A stretch of 8,577 bases of DNA from assembly GCA_947505565.1 (NCBI GenBank), contig CANNLB010000062.1:1-8577 (forward strand). The letters run 5' to 3'. Origin of the DNA: Acidobacteriota bacterium. GTDB taxonomy: Bacteria; Acidobacteriota; Terriglobia; Bryobacterales; Bryobacteraceae. The notes beneath the pieces are model-generated. The model saw nothing but the letters and a program-made list of their open reading frames with translations, did no database searches and was not told the DNA's origin. A program made the translations under genes and the position numbers. The stretch's first letter is position 1, and each line of letters opens with the position of its first letter. This document shows positions 1-5,126 of this stretch, one piece after another.

Positions 1-2669
1 TAATTTCGGGTGTCTTGAATGATGCCGGCATTTCGGTCGAGCGACTGAAGATCGATCGCTTTCGATCGGGTATAGTTCGCCATAATCGAAACACCCTTCG
101 TGAGCCTCCGATTCGCCGATAGCTGAAGAGAGTGGTAAGTGGAGTTGCCAATCGCAGCGGCGGTATTGATGGATTGAAAGTTTTGGTACGGGCGACGCTG
201 ATCGATGTTCGCCACCGTCGCGCCGGGTCCGAAAACCGCCTGATTCTCCTCATAGTTAATCATTAAGTTCGTACCCTTTGAGCCAACATAAGCACCCGAA
301 AACACCGTGCCAACAATTTCATGCTGCAAAGTAAGGTGCCATTGCTGGTTGTAAGAGGTCCGATTCTTTGGGTCAAAACTGCGTTGCACCCCTGTCGGAA
401 CCACGAAGCGGTAAGCCAGCCGATCCGCGCTCTGCGTGGGCGGCGTAAAGGGAAACGGATCACCGCCAGGAAAGTTCAGCCACGGATCTTCGAAACTCGG
501 GGGCGCATTCCGCACGATCCGGAGCACAAAGGGCTGGGCGATCTGGGCTTCGTTCAACAAGAAGCCGCGCATCGAGTTGTAAAAGACTCCGTATCCAGCA
601 CGAACCACCGTGCGAGCAGTCGACCCAAAGGGCTGCCAGGCCAAGCCGGCACGCGGACCGAAATTGTTCCAATCCGTAGGGTAAGTACTCCGCGTAATCC
701 CAGAGTCTCCCGGGTACACTAAACCTCGCGGTGCGTTGGGAAACAGAGTCGACTGTTGCCCGGCGCGGAAGGACGCAATTTCGTCGCGACCATCGTAGAT
801 GCCTAAACCGGGTTCCCATCGCAAGCCCATGTTGATCGTCAGGGAACGCGATACCTTCCAGTCATCCTGGACGAACAGACCGATCGTGTGAAACCGGTTG
901 TCGGTACGCAGGATCGACTGCTGAGTGTAGCTCGAAGGCAGTCCGAGCAGAAACTCCGCCCAGCCATTGTTCGCCCGGCTAGCGTTCCAGTTAAAGGAGT
1001 TTCCATCCGACTCGTTCGATGCATTCCGTGTCGCCACACTATAAGCGTATTCTCCGCCCACCTTGACGATGTGTCCGGCCTTAGTCCAAGTCAGAGAGTT
1101 CCGCAACTCATGCGCGTTCGGGGCAAATTCCACGAAATTTTCCCCGGCGAAACCAAAATACCCAGCGATCGTTCCCAGCCTCGTATTCATCGGGTAGCCC
1201 GGCGTGGCGGATTTCGTTCTTACACCAAGGTCCGAGAGGCGTAGTCCAGCGGCAACCGTGGGAGGGTTCCCTTTGAATTCACCCGGAAGAATGGGCACCG
1301 GGCCACGGGCAAACGAGAGCCGGTTGTAAGTGTAAGTGAACGCGTTAACCATGTTCGGCGAAACCACTTTTGTGTAGTTCGCCAGAATTCGATTATTCGT
1401 CCAAGATCCTTGGCCGTTTGACAGCGGAACATTGAAGTTCTGAGTCTGGTCGAGATTGGAGAAGAAATATGATACATACAGACGATCATTCGAAGTGAAG
1501 TTATGATCACCTCGAGCGAGCAGCTGATCGCGCCGATCCGTGGAGGGGCTGTTGTAGGCAAACTGATCCGCTCCGACATTGGGCCGTGGAATCAGGATCT
1601 CTCCCAGGCGCTGGGCGGCCAAGGACTGGCGCGCCGCGGGGATCCGATCGCCAGGAAACGGCAGCCGATTGGTCGACGGGTCGAACGGCTTACGAGCCGA
1701 GGCCGAAAAATCGCCGGTGCGCTCGCTCAACGTCGGCACAATGAGGCCGGTCTGGTTCAACGCTCGGCTTTCGCGAACCGACTCCCAGGAAGCGAACCAA
1801 AAGGTCCTATCGCGCACCGCTGGGCCACCGATGGAAGCACCGAACTGGTTCCGGCGCAGCCGCTGCTTTTCGACGAGGTTCGCATGAGCAAAGTAGGACC
1901 GCGCATCCAAGGCGTCATTGCGCAGGAATTCGTATAAGGTACCGTGAATCGAATTGGTTCCACTCTTTGTGACGGCAGAAACAATCGAACCGGAACCACG
2001 ACCGAACTCGGCGCTGAAGTTATTACTCAACACGCTGAACTCCTGCAAGGCGTCTGGATTCGGAATCGAGGTCGGAACGCCAGTGTAGACGTCGTTGTTG
2101 TGACCGCCGTCGACCAACGTATTGTTATCGTTTCCCCGCGAGCCGTTAACCGAAATACCATCTTCCTGGGAAAAGCTCGCCCGCGCTCCAGCCTGGCGAA
2201 CAGCTCCCGGTAGCAAGGTCTGCAACTGCAAAGCGTTGCGGCCGTTTAAGGGCAGATCTTCAATCAACTCGCGCCGAACTACGGAACGAAGCGTCGAAGT
2301 CGCGGTCTCGAGAGCCGAATAGCTGTCTGAAACGTCAACGCTCTGACTCATTTCGCCTACCGATAACGCGATGTCGAGTTGTAGGGTCTGCTCCGCGGTC
2401 AAATTGACCGCGCGCATCTCTGTTCGCTTGAAGCCCGTCGCCGCGGTGCTCACCCGATAGTTCCCGACCGGCACCCGGATGAACTCAAACCTGCCGCCGG
2501 CATCGACGGCGGCCTTGCGCGTCACTCCCGTCGCTTCGTTCACCAAAGTAATCTCCGCCGACGGGATAATCGCACCCGAGGAGTCGGAAACATTGCCCAC
2601 GATCGTCGCATTCCCTTGGCCAAACATAGCCGCGGCAATAGCCAGGAAATAGATAGTTAGTTTCAACAT
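1..2669 (-). CDS. Oar-like TonB-dependent receptor, N-terminal 889 residues (runs off left edge)
   Basis: Outer-membrane TonB-dependent transporter of the Oar-like type; the ligand is unknown. The minus-strand frame stays open from ATG at 2669 to base 1 (889 codons plus two bases), so the C-terminus lies outside the window. Visible in order: a signal peptide at about residues 1-17 (hydrophobic stretch, then a Gln at 18); a carboxypeptidase-regulatory-like beta domain at about 20-105 (TIVGNVSDSSGA start, GNYRVS); a plug with LPLNGRN at 139-145, NDNNTLVDGG near 180-189 and EFGRGSGS near 221-228; then the beta-barrel with QDDWKV at 601-606, GLRWE and SKAID (I872, D873). The complete paralogue at 5127-8360 has LPLNGRN and the AID motif at the same residue numbers, which suggests roughly 190-205 residues are missing here. 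The start is supported by AAGGA seven bases upstream. It lies 63 bp downstream of a same-strand sulfatase, so co-transcription is likely. Family assignment is confident; substrate is not. Confidence 0.93.
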   Translation of the reverse strand, partial: MLKLTIYFLAIAAAMFGQGNATIVGNVSDSSGAIIPSAEITLVNEATGVTRKAAVDAGGRFEFIRVPVGNYRVSTAATGFKRTEMRAVNLTAEQTLQLDIALSVGEMSQSVDVSDSYSALETATSTLRSVVRRELIEDLPLNGRNALQLQTLLPGAVRQAGARASFSQEDGISVNGSRGNDNNTLVDGGHNNDVYTGVPTSIPNPDALQEFSVLSNNFSAEFGRGSGSIVSAVTKSGTNSIHGTLYEFLRNDALDARSYFAHANLVEKQRLRRNQFGASIGGPAVRDRTFWFASWESVRESRALNQTGLIVPTLSERTGDFSASARKPFDPSTNRLPFPGDRIPAARQSLAAQRLGEILIPRPNVGADQFAYNSPSTDRRDQLLARGDHNFTSNDRLYVSYFFSNLDQTQNFNVPLSNGQGSWTNNRILANYTKVVSPNMVNAFTYTYNRLSFARGPVPILPGEFKGNPPTVAAGLRLSDLGVRTKSATPGYPMNTRLGTIAGYFGFAGENFVEFAPNAHELRNSLTWTKAGHIVKVGGEYAYSVATRNASNESDGNSFNWNASRANNGWAEFLLGLPSSYTQQSILRTDNRFHTIGLFVQDDWKVSRSLTINMGLRWEPGLGIYDGRDEIASFRAGQQSTLFPNAPRGLVYPGDSGITRSTYPTDWNNFGPRAGLAWQPFGSTARTVVRAGYGVFYNSMRGFLLNEAQIAQPFVLRIVRNAPPSFEDPWLNFPGGDPFPFTPPTQSADRLAYRFVVPTGVQRSFDPKNRTSYNQQWHLTLQHEIVGTVFSGAYVGSKGTNLMINYEENQAVFGPGATVANIDQRRPYQNFQSINTAAAIGNSTYHSLQLSANRRLTKGVSIMANYTRSKAIDLQSLDRNAGIIQDTRN

Positions 2670-2676
2670 GAGAGAA

Positions 2677-2681
2677 TCCTT
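2677..2681 (-). promoter_or_regulatory. Shine-Dalgarno of the minus-strand receptor
   Basis: On the minus strand AAGGA lies seven bases before the ATG at 2669, which fixes that start codon. The 63-bp space between the sulfatase stop and this ATG shows no convincing terminator, consistent with read-through from the sulfatase gene. Confidence 0.6.
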
Positions 2682-2732
2682 TGTAACTGCGGATCAGCAA
2701 ACGGACTGCGCTTCAAAGTCGAGCGACCGGAG

Positions 2733-4157
2733 TTACTTGGAAGTAATAGGTCCCATCGGTTCCCCGACCTCGAACTCACGTGCCGGATCATAGTTCGGGT
2801 TCTTCGCCGGAATCTGGGCCCCCGTCGTTCGAAGCCACTCTTCCAGACGTTTCCGCATCGCCGCTGCCTTCGCCGGCTGCGTCAACGCCAGATCATTCGA
2901 CTCGCCGATATCATTCTTCAAGTTGTAGAGTTCCACCCGGCCTTCCTCAAAAAACAGAATCAGTTTGTCGTCCCCGTTTCGAATCGCCGCCGCCGGACGA
3001 CCCTTCTGCGGACTGTAGTGAGGATAGTGCCAAAACAGATCACGAACTTTACCGGGACGCCCCCGCAAGAGAGTCACAAAGCTACGCCCGTCCATCGCCG
3101 GCAACTTCTCACGCGTCACTCCCGCCACCTCGGCGATCGTCGATGCATAGTCGTAGCTGACCACGGGCTCTGAGCAAGTGCTGCCCGGCTTCGTAACCCC
3201 GGGCCAACTCACCACCGTCGGCACTCGAATGCCACCTTCGTATACATGGCCCTTCCCAACCCGCAGCGGCAGATTCGACGTCACCGGCCGATTCTTCCAC
3301 TCCCGCGACGTTACCCCTCCATTGTCTGAGCTAAACAGGACCAGCGTGTTCTCAGCCACCCCACTATCACGCAAAGTATCAAGAATTCGCCCGACGCTCT
3401 CGTCCACGCTTTCGATCATTGCCGCGTATTCGCCATAGTTCTGCGGATCGTCCGGCCGCGCTTTGGCGTCGTACTTCTTCACCTTCTCCGGCTTGCCTTC
3501 AATCGGCGTATGCACCGCAAAGTGCGGTAGGTACAGGAAGAACTCCCGATCCTTGTTGCTCTTGATGAAATCCACCGCTAACGTCGTCAGTCGATCTGTC
3601 AGGTAGTCCCCCGGCTTGCCGTCGAGCGTCACTTTCTTCAACCATGCCGGATAGAAGAAGTTGTTCGTCGACCCGGCCTCGTCGCCTGCCAAAGCCACAT
3701 CAAAGCCCTGGTCGGAGGGAAGAAAGCCCTTCGTCCCCAGGTGCCACTTGCCAATGCATGCCGTCCGATAGCCTTCTCCCCGTAGCAACTCCGCAATCGT
3801 AACCTCTTCGAGCGGCAACTCCAATCGGGCACTCGGCTGAATCACCTTCGTATGGTGATAGCGATTCGAGGCACCCTGCAAGTGAGACGTCAGGTGAAGC
3901 CGCGCCGGGGCCTTTCCTGTCATGATCGCCGCCCGTGTCGGAGAACACACCGCGCTCGCCGAATAGCCGTCGGTAAACACCATGCCCTCGCGGGCCAGCC
4001 GATCAATATTTGGCGTCTCGTAAAACTTACTTCCGTTGAATCCGGTGTCGCGCCACCCATAGTCATCAATCAAGATCAGGACGATATTGGGGCGACGCTG
4101 TTTCTGGGCCACCGTGGCAGCCGCCATTGTTGCGGAAAGGAAAGATCGGCGCGTCAT
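2733..4157 (-). CDS. Secreted formylglycine-dependent sulfatase (S1 type)
   Basis: Hydrolyses sulfate esters, releasing inorganic sulfate; probably acts in the periplasm or outside the cell. From ATG at 4157 the protein has 474 residues. The N-terminus TRRSFLS followed by a short Ala-rich stretch resembles a Tat signal. Catalytic features are all present: metal-ligand DD at 31-32; the signature CSPTR with Cys71, the residue converted to formylglycine; the second signature GKWHLG with K137 and H139; H216 in HTPIEG; D278-N279 in SSDNGG; and K302 in GKGH. The C-terminal subdomain runs from about 390 onward. Length is typical for the family. A TTG at 4175 would add six residues in frame, but it has no ribosome site and would push the Tat motif inward, so I prefer the ATG. 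The site before this ATG is weak (AGAG at five bases, GGAG at twelve). A separate maturation enzyme is needed and is not in the window. ARLHLT after the signature recalls polysaccharide or arylsulfatase-like branches, but the substrate cannot be read from sequence. It is probably co-transcribed with the downstream receptor. Confidence 0.95.
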   Translation of the reverse strand: MTRRSFLSATMAAATVAQKQRRPNIVLILIDDYGWRDTGFNGSKFYETPNIDRLAREGMVFTDGYSASAVCSPTRAAIMTGKAPARLHLTSHLQGASNRYHHTKVIQPSARLELPLEEVTIAELLRGEGYRTACIGKWHLGTKGFLPSDQGFDVALAGDEAGSTNNFFYPAWLKKVTLDGKPGDYLTDRLTTLAVDFIKSNKDREFFLYLPHFAVHTPIEGKPEKVKKYDAKARPDDPQNYGEYAAMIESVDESVGRILDTLRDSGVAENTLVLFSSDNGGVTSREWKNRPVTSNLPLRVGKGHVYEGGIRVPTVVSWPGVTKPGSTCSEPVVSYDYASTIAEVAGVTREKLPAMDGRSFVTLLRGRPGKVRDLFWHYPHYSPQKGRPAAAIRNGDDKLILFFEEGRVELYNLKNDIGESNDLALTQPAKAAAMRKRLEEWLRTTGAQIPAKNPNYDPAREFEVGEPMGPITSK

Positions 4158-4317
4158 TAGAACTCTATTCTCCAACTAAGCTACATCATTCGCGCGGCAC
4201 CGGCGCCTGTAGTCCGCCCAAAGATCGAATTCGAGAGATCAGGGACCGAAAACTGTTCCCGGTTCTGCGAAGACGCCCCTCGCCGCATCGTCTCCTCAGC
4301 GGATTGAAACGACAGCA

Positions 4318-4482
4318 ATGGTGGAGCGCATCGACATCGAACGAGCGCTCGAGGACCTCACTTGTAACGAAGGAGGCATTATCTTCCAGGGGCTCGCTGT
4401 TGTCCTTGCAAAAATACGATGACCAGCAGACCTTAGCATCAGCGGCCTCAAGCACGAACCGCGGCCGGACTCCCCAATTTGA
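4318..4482 (+). pseudogene. Probable N-terminal gene remnant with in-frame stop
   Basis: An ATG at 4318 opens a 34-residue frame ending in TGA at 4420-4422. It is strongly protein-like: a charged amphipathic start (VERIDIERALEDL) followed by a hydrophobic FQGLAVVLAKIR. Reading through the TGA gives PADLSISGLKHEP and more up to a second stop at 4480-4482. From memory, uncharacterised bacterial proteins with a nuclease-like N-terminal region carry an FQGLAVVLAKxRWP-like segment. The TGA sits exactly where that Trp would be, so a TGG-to-TGA change would explain the break. This recollection is not a database result. There is no clear ribosome site before the ATG. The opposite strand is also open here (110 codons, 4186-4515), so the coding strand is not certain. 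Alternatives are a genuine small protein of 34 residues or chance. Confidence 0.4.
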
Positions 4483-4497
4483 AGGGTTGCCAACCCT
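4483..4497. repeat. Perfect 15-bp palindrome
   Basis: AGGGTTG, a central C, then CAACCCT form a perfect 7-bp inverted repeat with a one-base centre. It directly abuts the second stop of the upstream remnant and the next hairpin. It could be a repeat-family unit or a protein-binding site. The one-base centre argues against a simple RNA hairpin, which would need to open two or so pairs for a loop. Confidence 0.5.
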
Positions 4498-4530
4498 CTC
4501 GCTCGGAGCCGACGGTCACTCGGCAGCGAG
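4498..4530. repeat. Two-step imperfect hairpin
   Basis: Outer arms CTCGCT (4498-4503) and AGCGAG (4525-4530) pair perfectly. Inner arms GCCGA (4508-4512) and TCGGC (4520-4524) pair around a seven-base loop, leaving a four-base bulge on the left arm only. It is adjacent to the preceding palindrome. No T-run follows on either strand, so a terminator role is not favoured. A REP-like element or a structured untranslated segment is more likely. Confidence 0.4.
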
Positions 4531-4540
4531 GATCAAGTAC

Positions 4541-4726
4541 GAGAGCGCCAGAAAGCCGGGGGTCTGACGCGGAATGGCCTGTGAAATCAACGTCGATTCC
4601 AGGCTGCCGAACAGCCCCCTTCGTCGGAAACCCAATGTTTTGACCGGGCAAAAGCCGAGGTCAACGGATCTCGGCCTCTTGGAATCATACACTTCGTGTA
4701 CTGACCCCCGGCTTCCTGGCGCTCTC
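4541..4726. mobile_element. 186-bp segment bounded by 24-bp inverted repeats (MITE-like candidate)
   Basis: The left arm at 4541-4564 and the right arm at 4703-4726 are inverted copies matching at 23 of 24 positions, with one A/G difference at arm position 12. The interior has no open frame of its own that looks coding. It contains a hairpin plus T-run (4650-4675) and a small TACAC/GTGTA inverted repeat (4688-4700). Size and long termini fit a miniature inverted-repeat element or paired intergenic repeat units. I see no target-site duplication: flanks at 4532-4540 and 4727-4735 do not match. Both arms may instead be two independent copies of a dispersed repeat in opposite orientation. No transposase is present. 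Confidence 0.45.
4650..4675 (-). terminator. Possible intrinsic terminator, minus strand
   Basis: Read on the minus strand, GCCGAG (4675-4670), a ten-base loop and CTCGGC (4659-4654) form a perfect six-bp stem followed directly by TTTT (4653-4650). The stem is short, the loop is long and the T-run is only four, so efficiency would be modest. It would stop transcripts entering from the right toward the sulfatase gene. No gene that needs it is visible there, so it may be part of the repeat element that contains it. Confidence 0.35.
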
Positions 4727-4896
4727 CATTTCTGGCCGCCAAGATCTGGCGTCACGGCGGGCAGGTGGGTGTCCGCTACAGCGATCACTACCAGGAGCAA
4801 GGAATCTTTCAGCGATTGATGGGGAGATTGCGGGCCGTCGCCGCTGGCGACGGCGGGTTCGCGCCCGTCGTGGCGGGTGACCACCGGCGCGCATAA
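4705..4896 (+). pseudogene. Possible C-terminal coding remnant, unrecognised
   Basis: A 63-codon plus-strand frame lies between TGA at 4702-4704 and TAA at 4894-4896. From about 4738 it reads like protein: AKIWRHGGQVGVRY, then SDHYQEQGIFQRLMGRLR and a Gly/Ala-rich end. Many codons there end in G or C, as in the firm genes. There is no plausible start codon or ribosome site before the protein-like part, and the frame begins inside the right inverted-repeat arm. This is what a gene tail cut by an insertion or deletion would look like. I do not recognise the family. Minus-strand frames also cover the stretch, so chance is a real alternative. Confidence 0.25.
4834..4867. repeat. Adjacent GC-rich hairpins
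   Basis: GCCGTCGCC (4834-4842), triloop GCT and GGCGACGGC (4846-4854) form a perfect 9-bp stem. It is followed at once by CGGG (4854-4857), a six-base loop and CCCG (4864-4867), sharing one base with the first. No T-run follows. The sequence lies inside the doubtful coding remnant that ends at 4896, so it may be a REP-like unit or a codon-level coincidence in a Gly/Ala-rich protein segment. Confidence 0.4.
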
Positions 4897-5045
4897 ATTT
4901 TTACGCACCGGATGCTGAATAGAAACAACGAATCACGAACAGCGAGGTGAACGCAGGCGGAATTAGGGGAGGCAACAGCGGTCGCGGCGGCGGTCAGCCG
5001 AGCACGGTAGGTGGGCCGGAAGGCGGGCGTGCGTGCATAATTCAG

Positions 5046-5061
5046 GTGACACCATTGTGAC
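5046..5061. repeat. GTGAC direct repeat, 11-bp period
   Basis: GTGAC occurs at 5046-5050 and 5057-5061, one helical turn apart, about 65 bp before the plus-strand receptor start. The core is also an imperfect inverted repeat. Position and phasing would suit a regulator binding site, but five-base repeats arise easily by chance. Confidence 0.2.
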
Positions 5062-5110
5062 TTGAACCACAAATCGGCTGCGGAAGTACGTCCAAGTGTT
5101 GATTCCAGCG

Positions 5111-5119
5111 TGATACACT
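5111..5119 (+). promoter_or_regulatory. Possible extended -10 of the plus-strand receptor; leaderless start
   Basis: TGATACACT has the TG-N-TANNNT layout of an extended -10 element. The expected transcription start seven or so bases downstream would fall at about the ATG at 5127. No Shine-Dalgarno is visible in the bases before that ATG, and an in-frame TGA at 5100-5102 leaves no upstream start in the ORF. Both facts fit leaderless translation. No good -35 lies 17 bp upstream, which extended -10 promoters can tolerate. This is inference only. Confidence 0.3.
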
Positions 5120-5126
5120 CCGCGCT

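Larger units (their letters stand above)
4158..5126. other. Divergent intergenic region with remnants and inverted repeats
   Basis: About 970 bp between the minus-strand sulfatase operon and the plus-strand receptor hold no intact gene. 4158-4317 is the presumed leader and promoter zone of the sulfatase gene; I see no convincing -35/-10 pair there. 4318-4896 is a mosaic of short coding-like remnants and inverted repeats, described separately. 4897-5126 holds AT-rich sequence near 4893-4905, a GTGAC direct repeat, and the putative promoter of the plus-strand receptor. Several 65-200 codon open frames cross this region on both strands. None carries a recognisable domain, a good start and no conflict with a firm gene. 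Confidence 0.6.

Noticed and set aside
321..722. Plus-strand frames in 263-2322
   Set aside because: All lie opposite the continuous 889-codon receptor frame, which carries the full Oar-like motif order.
1..4157. Classical SusC/SusD polysaccharide utilisation locus
   Set aside because: There is no SusD-like lipoprotein, and the receptors are Oar-like with LPLNGRN plugs, not typical Bacteroidetes SusC.
4127..4567. 146-codon plus-strand frame
   Set aside because: It starts inside the sulfatase gene antisense to its signal region and runs through palindromes and the left repeat arm. A shorter frame at 4318 is more protein-like.
4516..4908. 130-codon minus-strand frame in the intergenic region
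   Set aside because: It crosses both inverted-repeat arms and the GC-rich hairpins, has no recognisable motif, and shows low-complexity Arg/Pro/Ser-rich translation in neighbouring frames, typical of non-coding GC-rich DNA.
5062..5090. TTGAAC at 5062 as a -35 box
   Set aside because: Seventeen bases downstream there is no acceptable -10 hexamer, so the pair is not supported.
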